DNA of 64,000 nt from Hoeflea marina (GTDB lineage: Bacteria > Pseudomonadota > Alphaproteobacteria > Rhizobiales > Rhizobiaceae). Below, in pieces: positions 1 through 8,448 of this stretch. The first letter of the stretch is position 1, and each line of letters starts with the position of its first letter. The stretch spans positions 38,482-102,481 of the forward strand of contig NZ_QGTR01000008.1 in NCBI RefSeq assembly GCF_003182275.1, in the 5' to 3' direction. The translations under genes were made by a program, and so were the position numbers. The notes beneath the pieces were generated by a model, which was not told the origin of the DNA, ran no database searches, and was given only the letters and a program-made list of their open reading frames with translations.

Positions 1-205
1 CGGCGGATGATGATGACGCAGCTTTCCGGGCTCTCGCATGGCCGGACGTCGGCAGTCGCACCTCTGCCCAGCGCTTGAGCGACGGCAGACCGGGAGACGA
101 TCAATCCTCGCGTCCGCTCGACGCGCACGTCCGGACAATCGGAAGGCATGCCGTCCTGGTCGGGAAGGATCTCGGGGTCGGGGCCCGGCGGGGAGCGGAT
201 ATCAC
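1..205. other. No gene recognised at left edge
   Basis: This stretch lies downstream of the minus-strand acyl-CoA ligase. I see no coding region, repeat or clear terminator in it. A gene could start here and run out of the window to the left, but nothing recognisable supports that. Confidence 0.3.
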
Positions 206-1825
206 TCAGCTGACCCGGTCGCTGAACATTTCCCGGAGCGCGACCTTGTTGATCTTGCCGGTGGCCGTGTGCGGGATTTCATCGACGAAGGCGACCTCGT
301 CCGGGATCCACCATTTGGCGATCTTGCCCTCCATGAAGGAAAGGATCGGCGCCGCCTCCCGCTCCGCCCCCGCCCGCGCCACGACGATCAGAAGCGGGCG
401 TTCGTCCCATTTCGGATCCGCGATGCCGATGACGGCTGCCTCGGCGACATCGGGATGAGCCACGGCCAGGTTTTCCAGATCGATGGTCGAGATCCATTCG
501 CCGCCCGACTTGATGACGTCCTTGGCCCGGTCGGTGATCTGCATGTAGCCGAGTTGATCGATATGCGCGACATCCCCGGTCTCGAACCAGCCCTGGCTGT
601 CGAAACTGTCGGCGCCCGTGCCACCGTAATAGGACGAGGCAACCGCCATTCCGCGCACCTTGAGCCGGCCGAAGGTCTTGCCGTCCCAATCAAGTTGGCG
701 TTCCTCGTCGTCGACGAGCTTCATCTCGACACCGAACGGCGCAAATCCCTGCTTCTGCTTGAGGTCGTAGAGCTGATCGCCCGCGAGACCGCTGTTCTCG
801 GGCTTGAGCGTGGTCAGGGATCCCACCGGCGACATTTCGGTCATTCCCCAGGCATGGATCACCTCGACATCGTAGTCCTTCTCGAAGGCCATCGTCATCG
901 CCCGCGGCGATGCCGATCCGCCGATGACCACGCGCTTGAGCCAGGGCAGCGTCTTGCCGGTCTGGCGCAGATACTCGAGCAGCATCAGCCAGACGGTGGG
1001 AACGGCGGCCGTCAGCGTCACCCGCTCGCTGTCGAGCAGTTCCCAGATTGCCTCGCCATCCATGCGCCCGCCCGGCATCACCAGCTTCGCGCCGGCCATC
1101 GGCGCGGCATGGGCGATGCCCCAGGCATTGGCATGAAACATCGGCACCACCGGCATGACCGTGTCGCGGGAGGAAATCTCCATGGCGTCGGGCCGCGTCA
1201 CCATCATCGCATGCAGCACATTGGAGCGGTGCGAATAGAGCACGCCCTTGGGATTGCCGGTGGTGCCCGAGGTGTAGCACAGCGCCACCGCGTCGGTCTC
1301 CTCGGCCGGCAGCCAGTCCAGCCCGACCGTTGCCTCCGCGATCCAGTCCTCGTAGGCGACGGCGCCGGACAACGACGTCCGGGGCATGTGGGCGGCATCC
1401 GTCAGCACCACGATCCGCCGCAGGCCAGGAACCAGCGGCGCGATCTTTTCCATCAGCGGCACGAAGGTGAGATCGACGAACACCATGCGGTCGTCTGCAT
1501 CGTTCATGATCCAGGCCAGCTGTTCGGGAAACAGCCGCGGATTGAGCGTGTGGCAGATCATGCCCGCGCCCATGACGCCGTACCAGGCTTCGACATGGCG
1601 GCTGGTGTTCCAGGCGAGCGTCGCTATTCGGTCGTCACGGTTGAAGCCGTCGGCCGCCAGACGGGTCCTGACCTTGAGCGCGCGGGCGCGGATGGCGGCA
1701 TAGCTGGTGCGGACGATGGGACCTTCGACCGAGCGCGAGACGACCTCGCGGGCGCCGTGCTGGATGGCCGCGTAGTCGATAATCCTGTGGCAAAGCAAGG
1801 GCCATTCCTGGATCAAAGCGCGCAT
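206..1825 (-). CDS. AMP-forming fatty-acid/carboxylate-CoA ligase (AlkK-like)
   Basis: A 539-residue member of the ANL superfamily, which activates a carboxylic acid to its acyl-CoA through an acyl-adenylate in the cytoplasm. The ATP-binding P-loop YTSGTTGNPKG is near residue 185. The C-terminal hinge region has DRAKDVIKSGGEW near 440, and the catalytic lysine lies in TGKINKVALRE near 525. The start is the ATG at 1825, preceded by GGAGGT at good spacing; longer open frame upstream is out of character with the family. It is the last gene of the minus-strand unit, just after the TRAP transporter genes, so it probably activates the imported acid. The overall layout resembles medium/long-chain ligases of the AlkK type. 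The substrate cannot be read from sequence. Confidence 0.9.
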   Translation of the reverse strand: MRALIQEWPLLCHRIIDYAAIQHGAREVVSRSVEGPIVRTSYAAIRARALKVRTRLAADGFNRDDRIATLAWNTSRHVEAWYGVMGAGMICHTLNPRLFPEQLAWIMNDADDRMVFVDLTFVPLMEKIAPLVPGLRRIVVLTDAAHMPRTSLSGAVAYEDWIAEATVGLDWLPAEETDAVALCYTSGTTGNPKGVLYSHRSNVLHAMMVTRPDAMEISSRDTVMPVVPMFHANAWGIAHAAPMAGAKLVMPGGRMDGEAIWELLDSERVTLTAAVPTVWLMLLEYLRQTGKTLPWLKRVVIGGSASPRAMTMAFEKDYDVEVIHAWGMTEMSPVGSLTTLKPENSGLAGDQLYDLKQKQGFAPFGVEMKLVDDEERQLDWDGKTFGRLKVRGMAVASSYYGGTGADSFDSQGWFETGDVAHIDQLGYMQITDRAKDVIKSGGEWISTIDLENLAVAHPDVAEAAVIGIADPKWDERPLLIVVARAGAEREAAPILSFMEGKIAKWWIPDEVAFVDEIPHTATGKINKVALREMFSDRVS

Positions 1826-1887
1826 GGGACCTCCGGTATGAACTGCAACTGACAGGGGTGGCGACCGGACCCTCCACCGGGGGCCGG

Positions 1888-3198
1888 TCAGCTTCCAATG
1901 AGGTTCGGAAGGGCCGTAACCAGCCCCGGAAAGGCGATCATCAGCCCGACGACGACGAAATCGATCACCAGGAACCACCAGATTCCCCGGAAGATCTGGG
2001 TGGTGGACACCTGGTTGCCCACCACGCTCTTGACCACGAAGACGTTCAGCCCCACCGGAGGGGTGATCATGCCCATTTCCAGGAGCTTGACGATCAGCAC
2101 CCCGTACCAGATGAAGCTGGCTTCCGAGGCCGCCATCACCGGCAGCACGACCGGCAGCGTCAGCAGCATGGCGCCGATGGGCTCCAGGATCAGGCCGAGC
2201 AGCATGTAGAGGCAGGTCAGGCCGATGGCGAGCATCCACGGCTCGGCGCCGAAACCGACAATGGTCTCGGAAAGCACGCCGGCCACATCGCTCAGCGACA
2301 GAAACCGTGTCAGCAGGTTTGCGCCGATGGTGATGACGAAGATGCTGGCCGTGGTGACCGTGGTTTCGACGATGGAATTCCAGATCACTCCGCGGTTGAG
2401 GGTGCGGTTCATCGCGGCGACCGCGAAGGAGGCCATGGCGCCGACAGCGCCGGCTTCGGTAGCGGTGAACAGGCCGCTGAACAGGCCGCCGAACACGATC
2501 CCGATCAAGAGCAGCGTCGGCCAGGTCTCCCGCATGGCGTCGCGCCGCTCCTGGCGGGTGATCGGCGTGGCGGAACTCGGGGCCAGCGAGGGATCGAGCT
2601 TCACCCGGACGATGATGACAAAGATGTAGGAGATCGCGGTCAGAAGTCCCGCGCCGACTCCGCCGAGGAACAGCAGGCTCACCGGCGTCTGGGTGAACAC
2701 CCCGAACAGAATCAGCAGGATGCTGGGCGGTATCAGCGCCCCTATGGTGCCCGCGGCGGCGATGCAGCCGGTGGCGAGCTCGGGCTTGTATCCCAGCCGC
2801 AGCATTTCCGGGACCGCGATCCGGCCCATCGCCGCCGCGCAGGCCACCGAGGAACCGGTGACCGTGGCAAAGCCGGCCGCGCCCACCACCGAGGTGATGG
2901 CCAGGCCTCCGGGCAGCCCCGACAGCCAGACACGGCAGGCATTGAACAATCCCTTGGTCAGGCCGGCATGGAAGCAGATGAAGCCCATCAGGAGGAACAT
3001 CGGAATGGATGTCAGCGTCCAGTTGGCGACGAAATCGTACACCACGGCCGACAGAATGCCATAGGCCGCCCGCTCTCCGAGCAGCACGAGGATGCCCACG
3101 AAGGACACCGACGCCAGTGCGACGGCGATCGGAATGCGGGCAAGAATGAGCAGGACGGCCACCGCCACGCCCGAGAAACCGATCATCAGGTCAGTCAT
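1888..3198 (-). CDS. TRAP transporter large permease (DctM family)
   Basis: A 436-residue polytopic inner-membrane protein, the ion-coupled translocation subunit of a tripartite ATP-independent periplasmic transporter. About a dozen hydrophobic segments are visible, with the family-typical stretch GAAGFATVTGSSVACAAAMG and a proline/glycine-rich PPSILLILFG. The start is the ATG at 3198, which overlaps the end of the small permease gene by 8 bases, so the two are translationally coupled. It should work with the small permease and the periplasmic binding protein encoded immediately upstream. TRAP systems usually carry C4-dicarboxylates, keto acids, sialic acid or aromatic acids. The adjacent CoA ligase favours a monocarboxylic acid here (inference). 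Confidence 0.95.
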   Translation of the reverse strand: MTDLMIGFSGVAVAVLLILARIPIAVALASVSFVGILVLLGERAAYGILSAVVYDFVANWTLTSIPMFLLMGFICFHAGLTKGLFNACRVWLSGLPGGLAITSVVGAAGFATVTGSSVACAAAMGRIAVPEMLRLGYKPELATGCIAAAGTIGALIPPSILLILFGVFTQTPVSLLFLGGVGAGLLTAISYIFVIIVRVKLDPSLAPSSATPITRQERRDAMRETWPTLLLIGIVFGGLFSGLFTATEAGAVGAMASFAVAAMNRTLNRGVIWNSIVETTVTTASIFVITIGANLLTRFLSLSDVAGVLSETIVGFGAEPWMLAIGLTCLYMLLGLILEPIGAMLLTLPVVLPVMAASEASFIWYGVLIVKLLEMGMITPPVGLNVFVVKSVVGNQVSTTQIFRGIWWFLVIDFVVVGLMIAFPGLVTALPNLIGS

Positions 3199-3757
3199 GA
3201 TAATGCTCTGGGGAAGTGTAGAGGGGATCGGCCGCGCCCAGCCCGTCGCTTCCAGGTCGGAAGAGCGCAAGAAGCCTGTAGACGAGAGCGAGCACCATCA
3301 GCCCGAAGCCGATGGGCAGCATGAAATAGCACGGCCAGGTGAACAGCCGGACGCCCTGGCTGAAGATGAAGGCGCCGATGCGCTGCTTTTCCAGCGCATC
3401 CAGGAATGTCTGATGCGCGAGCACCGAATAGGTGATGATGGACAGGATCCATGCCAGCACGAGGAGCCCGCGCTGCACCGGCAGCGGCAGGATCGAGGTC
3501 ACCACCTCCACAGAGATATGGGCATTCTGCTTCTCGGCCAGCGCCAGCGGCAGGAAGGCCAGTCCCACCAGGTAGTAGTTGGAGACGATCTCGACCGTGG
3601 CCGGAAAGCCGTTGGAGATCGCATATTTCAGGACAACGTCCAGAACCACGTGCAGCATCATCGCCATGACGAGGATTGCGGCAATCACCTGCGTGGCGTC
3701 GAGCGTGCGGGAAAGCAGGCGACCAAGCCTGAAAAACAGGGAGTGTGGACCGGACAT
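3191..3757 (-). CDS. TRAP transporter small permease (DctQ family)
   Basis: A 188-residue inner-membrane protein with four predicted transmembrane segments, matching the DctQ subunit size. The first helix follows the motif TLDATQVIAAILVM, and LPLALAEKQNAHISVEVV is typical of the loop after helix 2. The start is the ATG at 3757. It lies between the binding protein (61 bases upstream) and the large permease (8-base overlap downstream), the normal P-Q-M order. The DctQ partner is needed for stable transport, but its exact role is still not clear in the family. Confidence 0.93.
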   Translation of the reverse strand: MSGPHSLFFRLGRLLSRTLDATQVIAAILVMAMMLHVVLDVVLKYAISNGFPATVEIVSNYYLVGLAFLPLALAEKQNAHISVEVVTSILPLPVQRGLLVLAWILSIITYSVLAHQTFLDALEKQRIGAFIFSQGVRLFTWPCYFMLPIGFGLMVLALVYRLLALFRPGSDGLGAADPLYTSPEHYHD

Positions 3758-3818
3758 ACGGCTGACCTTTATGACAGATGGCCGGCGAGCCGCGGATGCG
3801 GCCCGCCGAAACCGTGAT

Positions 3819-4943
3819 CTACATGCCGTAGGTCGCCTTATCGATGCTTCCGAAGACATTCTCGCGGTAGAGATCGGCCACCTGGTCCTGATTGGCGGGG
3901 TCGATCTTGGCGACCAGCCCTTCCCACTTGGCAACCAGTTCCTGGAACCGGGCGATCTTGGGCGCGGCGCCAGTGACGCCGAATGTTTCTTCGTTCAGCG
4001 CCGCGATGGCGGGAACGTCCTTTTCGACGAATGCCTTCGTCGCATCGACAACATCCGGGTCGGGGGTGACGACTTCGACGCCGAGCTTGGCGACACCGCC
4101 ATTGGCGAAGGCCAGATCTTCGCTGTAGGTCGCAGCCGCCGCGCGGCCGATCCCCTCGACTGCCGTGTCCATCACCGCGACGCGGGTCTCGGCATCCCAT
4201 TTGCGCCAGAGGTCGAGATTGGTGTCAAACAGAGCGTTGATGTAGAACGTGCCGAGCGGCAGATCCGTGACATATTTCGCCACATCCTTCAGGCTCAGCG
4301 TCACCAGCGCCTCGTAGGGATGCATGTTGGCGTCGATCGTGCCCTGCGAGAACCCCTGGTAGATGTCGCCCGCGGGAAGGTTGACCTGCACGCCGTCCAT
4401 GGCCTCGGCCCAGCGTCCATAGGCCGAGAAGCTGCGGATCCGCTTTCCCTTCAGATCGGCGAGCGACTTGAGCGGGGTCTTCGAGATCACCCGGTAGGGC
4501 GGGGTCGAACCGAAGCCCAGGAACACCTGCCCCTGATTGACATACTCCGCCGCGCATTCGGGATCGGTGAAGCAGTATTCGCTTGCCGCACCGGCCATCA
4601 CCACCAGGTTCGATCCGAGCATGCCGAGATCACCGATGAGATTGGATTCCTTGAGCTCGGCGCGGTGATAGGCCGCCACAACATAGCCCATGTCCGCAAT
4701 CCCGTCCCGCACGCCGGAAAAGGTCTCGGTGAAGTTGAGCAGCGACGAGCCGGTGAACAGCTTCGCGTCGAGCTTGCCGTCCGTGCGCTCCGGGATCTTT
4801 TCGGCGAAATACTTCATCGCCGAGACGACCGTGAAATTCTCCGGCACGCCGATGGCGAAGCGCAGCGTCTCGGCCCCCACGGAGCCTGTCATCAGTGCCG
4901 CGCACGCACAGCCAAGCGCAATCCTCTTGAGATTCCTGAGCAT
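3819..4943 (-). CDS. TRAP transporter periplasmic solute-binding protein (DctP family)
   Basis: A 374-residue exported binding protein. Residues 1-22 or so form a Sec signal peptide (MLRNLKRIALGCACAALMTG, then cleavage after VGA). The mature part has the DctP fold, with a long helix near the end and the family-typical segment KTPLKSLADLKGKRIRSF. The start is the ATG at 4943, preceded by a strong GGGAGGAAG. It is the first gene of the TRAP unit; a palindromic candidate operator lies about 100 bases upstream. A cysteine pair near CFTDPEC could form a disulfide. The ligand is unknown. Confidence 0.93.
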   Translation of the reverse strand: MLRNLKRIALGCACAALMTGSVGAETLRFAIGVPENFTVVSAMKYFAEKIPERTDGKLDAKLFTGSSLLNFTETFSGVRDGIADMGYVVAAYHRAELKESNLIGDLGMLGSNLVVMAGAASEYCFTDPECAAEYVNQGQVFLGFGSTPPYRVISKTPLKSLADLKGKRIRSFSAYGRWAEAMDGVQVNLPAGDIYQGFSQGTIDANMHPYEALVTLSLKDVAKYVTDLPLGTFYINALFDTNLDLWRKWDAETRVAVMDTAVEGIGRAAAATYSEDLAFANGGVAKLGVEVVTPDPDVVDATKAFVEKDVPAIAALNEETFGVTGAAPKIARFQELVAKWEGLVAKIDPANQDQVADLYRENVFGSIDKATYGM

Positions 4944-5043
4944 TCCATCTTCCTCCCTGGCCGCGATCGGCGGCTTCCTCACTCAAATTCAGGTAACCAC
5001 AAATGTCGGGGGCAGACAAGCAAAAAGTTATCTGACGAATATC

Positions 5044-5058
5044 ATTTCATCTGATGAA
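5044..5058 (-). promoter_or_regulatory. Candidate IclR operator upstream of the TRAP operon
   Basis: On the minus strand this reads TTCATCAGATGAAAT and contains a perfect 13-base palindrome, TTCATC-A-GATGAA. It is flanked by TTTGG on the same side as the copy at 22811. The motif agrees with NTYAYCWNRTGAAAY, shared by three other intergenic sites in this cluster. It lies about 100 bases before the binding-protein start codon. I could not pick a convincing -35/-10 pair downstream of it, unlike the other three sites. Confidence 0.5.
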
Positions 5059-5089
5059 CCAAATCTGCAGCCCGGCCGCAGGCAACCCC

Positions 5090-8000
5090 TCACCATGTGT
5101 CGATCCGCGACCCGGTCCGCGGAGCCCGGCCGACGCCGGCGGCGCTGAGTACGGAGCGGATGCGGCTGCGCGTCTCGGCCGGGTCGATCACGTCATCGAT
5201 CTCCAGGGTGCTGGCGACGTTGAGCGCCTTGCCCTTCTGATACATCTGGTCAACGAGCTTGCGGAACAGCGCGTCGCGCTGTTCGCCTTCCGCTGCGGCG
5301 GCAAGATCGGCCCGGTAGGCAAGCCTGACCGCTCCCTCCAGCCCCATGCCGCCGAACTCACCGGTCGGCCAGGACAGCGAAGCCGCGGGGGCATGAAAGC
5401 TGCCGCCTGCCATCGCCATCGCACCCAGGCCATAGGCCTTGCGAAGCACGATCGTCACCATCGGCACGGTGAGCGCCGCGGCGGTGACGAACATCCGCGA
5501 CACGTGCCTGACGAGCGCGGTTTCCTCTGCCCTGGGCCCGACCATGAAGCCCGGCGTGTCGCACAAGGTGACGATGGGAAGCCCGAAGGCCTCGCACACT
5601 TGCATGAACCGCGTCGCCTTGTCGGCGCAGTCGGCATCGATGGCGCCGCCGAGGGCCAGCGAATTGTTGGCGATCACGCCGATGGCTCGTCCCTCGATGC
5701 GGATGAGCGTGGTGACCAGGCTCGGCGCGAAGCCGCGCCGCAGTTCCATCGTCGTGCCTTCGTCGGCCAGCAGCTCGATGACCTTGCGCACCTCATAGGC
5801 GCGAAGCCGGTTTTCGGGCACGACCTGCCGCAGCGCTGTCTGATCCGGGGCCGTCCACTCGGGCAGCGTTCCCTGGAAGTAGCCGAGATAGCGGCGGGCG
5901 GCCGCCACGGCTTCCGCCTCGTCCTCGACCAGCACGTCGATCACGCCGTTCGGGCCCTGGACGGATGTGGGTCCGACCTCTTCGGGCCTGAACACGCCGA
6001 GACCGCCACCTTCGATCATCGCCGGACCGGCCATGCCAATGTTGGAATCGCGCGTCGCGATGATGACGTCGCAGCATCCCAGCAGGGCGGCGTTGCCGGC
6101 AAAGCAGCGGCCGGTCACCACTCCCACCAGCGGCACAAGCCCGTTGAGCTTCGCCAGCCGCCGGAAGGTCATGGAATCCAGTCCGCTGACGCCCGTATAG
6201 TCGGTGTCGCCGGGCCTTCCGCCGCCGCCTTCGGCAAACAGCATCACCGGAATGCGCCACTGCTCCGCCAGCTGCAGCATGCGGTCCTTCTTGTGATGCG
6301 AATTGATTCCCTGGGTTCCGGCCAGCACGGTGTAGTCATAGGCAAGCGCCATGCACCGCGCCGCCTGCTCCGCGAAGACGTCGCCGTTGACCTGGCCCAC
6401 GGCGGCGAGCAGCCCGTCCGCCGGACTGATCCGCAGCAGCTCCTCGACGCTGCGGCGCGACTTCTGCGCCGCGTAGGTCAGGCTGCCATACTCCTCGTAG
6501 CGGCCGCCGTCGAAGAAGCCGGCGAGGTTCTCGCGCACCATCCGCTTGCCCGATCGGGTCCGGCGCTCGACGGCCTCGGGACGGGCGGCGTCGAGAAGTC
6601 CGTCCTTCCTCTTGAGGAGCTCGGCCAGTTCCGGACGGATGGCGGCGGGATCGCCGGCCGCAACGGCCACACTGCCGGCCATCCAGTCGTCTTCAGGATC
6701 GAGATAGGCCATGACGGCGCCGAGTTCGATGCTGTCGCCGACCGCGCACCCGATATGGCAGACGCGGCCCGCAAGCGGGGTCAGCACCGGCATCTCCATC
6801 TTCATCGCCTCGATGATGCCAATCTGCGAGCCGGCGGACACCAGCTCGCCCATGCCGACATCGATCCGGACCACCAGTCCCTGCATCGGCGCGCCGATGG
6901 CGAGGGCATCGGGGGAGAGATCCGGCGGAATCTCGGCATGGCCCGACGGGGCTGCCGCGCCGGCCTCCCTGTCAAGGGCTGCCGGACGCCGCGCATCGGA
7001 GACGTCCGTCGCCAGGATCCGTGCCAAGTGCGTCTCGATGAAGCGCGTGTGGAAGTCGCCCGCCCGGATTTCCGGCTGCGCCAGCAACTGGCGCAGGAAC
7101 CCGGCATTGGTCTTCACCCCCTCGATTCGGGTGTCGCTGAGGGCGCGGTCGGCCCTGGCGACGGCGTCGGCGAAATCGCCGGTGCGGGAGCGGACGATGA
7201 TCTTCGCCAGCAGGGAATCGAACGCCGGATTGGTGCGGTAGCCGGTGTAGCCGAAACTGTCGACCCGGATGCCGGGACCGGACGGCAGGTCGAAGGCGCT
7301 GAGCACGCCGCCCGAAGGAAGCACGGACCCGTCAGCCTGCAATTGCTCCATGTTGACCCGCAACTGGATGGCATAGCCCCGGGGCTCCGGGATGCGATCC
7401 TGAACCAGTCCGAGATCGTCGAGGCTCGCGCCCATGGCGACCCTCAGCTGCGCCTCGACGAGATCGTGGCCGGTGACTTCCTCGGTGACCGTGTGTTCGA
7501 CCTGGATGCGCGGATTGGCTTCCATGAAATGGAACCGAGGCGGCGCAGTGTCGGTCTCGACCAGGAATTCGAAGGTGGCGAGCCCGCGATAACGGGTCTG
7601 CCGCGCCAGCCGCAGCGCCGCATCGAGAATCGCCTGCCGCAGCCCCGGCTCCACCACCAGCGACGGCGCGATCTCGACCAGCTTCTGGTGACGGCGCTGC
7701 AGGCTGCATTCGCGGTCCCAGAAGTGAACGGCATTGCCGCTCCCGTCGCCCAGAACCTGAACCTCCACATGCCGGGCGCTGGCGATGAATTCCTCCACAT
7801 AGACCGCATCGTTGCCGAAGGCCGCCTGCGCCTCCGAGCGGCAGCGCTCATGCGCCTCGGGCAGCTCCGCGGCGGAGCGCACGACGCGCATGCCGCGTCC
7901 GCCGCCGCCGGCCACCGCCTTGATCATCGCCACGCCGCCCTCGCCAAGCGAGGCGAAGAAGGCCCGGGCCTGCTCCAGCGTGGTCGCGCCCTCGGTGCCG

Positions 8001-8398
8001 AGCGGGATCCTGACGTCGAGCGAGGCGGCCAGAGTGCGGGCCGAGACCTTGTCGCCGAACAGCCGCAGCACCTCGGAGGACGGTCCGACGAACGTGATGC
8101 CCCTGTCCTCGCACAGCCGGGCGAAATCCGGGTTTTCGCTCAGGAACCCGTAGCCGGGGTGAATCATGTCGCAGGTCTCGGCCTCCGCGGCGGCCATGAC
8201 CGCCTCCATGTCCAGATAGGCGGCCGGGCCGCGCCCGGGCAGGACCACGCAGGCGTCTGCCTTGAGCACATGCAGGCTGGTCTGGTCGTCGACCGAACAG
8301 ACGGCGACGCTGCGCATGCCCAGCGACGCGGCGGCGCCGGCAATCCGGATCGCGATTTCGCCGCGGTTGGCGATGAGCAATGACTTGCGATGTGACAT
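5090..8398 (-). CDS. Single-chain biotin-dependent acyl-CoA carboxylase (BC-BCCP-CT fusion)
   Basis: A 1102-residue protein that joins all parts of an acyl-CoA carboxylase. The biotin carboxylase domain is at about 1-450, with the N-lobe motif IANRGEIAIR, the ATP-grasp loop GGGGRGM, and EANPRIQVEHTVTEEVTG. The biotinyl domain is near 490-570, with the biotin lysine in EAMKMEM near 532. Both halves of the carboxyltransferase run from about 600 to the end. Most actinobacterial and proteobacterial acyl-CoA carboxylases split these onto two chains, so this is the fused form. The start is the ATG at 8398; an upstream ATG in frame lacks family support. It follows the hydratase/dehydrogenase gene by 50 bases. 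Its role could be carboxylation of a propionyl-, methylcrotonyl- or geranyl-type CoA; the substrate is undetermined. Confidence 0.9.
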   Translation of the reverse strand: MSHRKSLLIANRGEIAIRIAGAAASLGMRSVAVCSVDDQTSLHVLKADACVVLPGRGPAAYLDMEAVMAAAEAETCDMIHPGYGFLSENPDFARLCEDRGITFVGPSSEVLRLFGDKVSARTLAASLDVRIPLGTEGATTLEQARAFFASLGEGGVAMIKAVAGGGGRGMRVVRSAAELPEAHERCRSEAQAAFGNDAVYVEEFIASARHVEVQVLGDGSGNAVHFWDRECSLQRRHQKLVEIAPSLVVEPGLRQAILDAALRLARQTRYRGLATFEFLVETDTAPPRFHFMEANPRIQVEHTVTEEVTGHDLVEAQLRVAMGASLDDLGLVQDRIPEPRGYAIQLRVNMEQLQADGSVLPSGGVLSAFDLPSGPGIRVDSFGYTGYRTNPAFDSLLAKIIVRSRTGDFADAVARADRALSDTRIEGVKTNAGFLRQLLAQPEIRAGDFHTRFIETHLARILATDVSDARRPAALDREAGAAAPSGHAEIPPDLSPDALAIGAPMQGLVVRIDVGMGELVSAGSQIGIIEAMKMEMPVLTPLAGRVCHIGCAVGDSIELGAVMAYLDPEDDWMAGSVAVAAGDPAAIRPELAELLKRKDGLLDAARPEAVERRTRSGKRMVRENLAGFFDGGRYEEYGSLTYAAQKSRRSVEELLRISPADGLLAAVGQVNGDVFAEQAARCMALAYDYTVLAGTQGINSHHKKDRMLQLAEQWRIPVMLFAEGGGGRPGDTDYTGVSGLDSMTFRRLAKLNGLVPLVGVVTGRCFAGNAALLGCCDVIIATRDSNIGMAGPAMIEGGGLGVFRPEEVGPTSVQGPNGVIDVLVEDEAEAVAAARRYLGYFQGTLPEWTAPDQTALRQVVPENRLRAYEVRKVIELLADEGTTMELRRGFAPSLVTTLIRIEGRAIGVIANNSLALGGAIDADCADKATRFMQVCEAFGLPIVTLCDTPGFMVGPRAEETALVRHVSRMFVTAAALTVPMVTIVLRKAYGLGAMAMAGGSFHAPAASLSWPTGEFGGMGLEGAVRLAYRADLAAAAEGEQRDALFRKLVDQMYQKGKALNVASTLEIDDVIDPAETRSRIRSVLSAAGVGRAPRTGSRIDTW

Positions 8399-8448
8399 CG
8401 TTCGGTCTCCAGAGGCGCGCGGCATGAACCGCCGCCCGATTGTTCAGA

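Noticed and set aside
1858..3324. Plus-strand 488-codon frame over the TRAP permease
   Set aside because: Antisense shadow, rich in His/Gln/Asp/Gly; the minus-strand frame encodes a typical DctM protein.
5054..8383. Plus-strand open frame of 1109 codons over the carboxylase gene
   Set aside because: It is the antisense shadow of a GC-rich gene; its translation is low-complexity (Arg/Gly/His-rich) without any domain, while the minus strand encodes a full BC-BCCP-CT enzyme.
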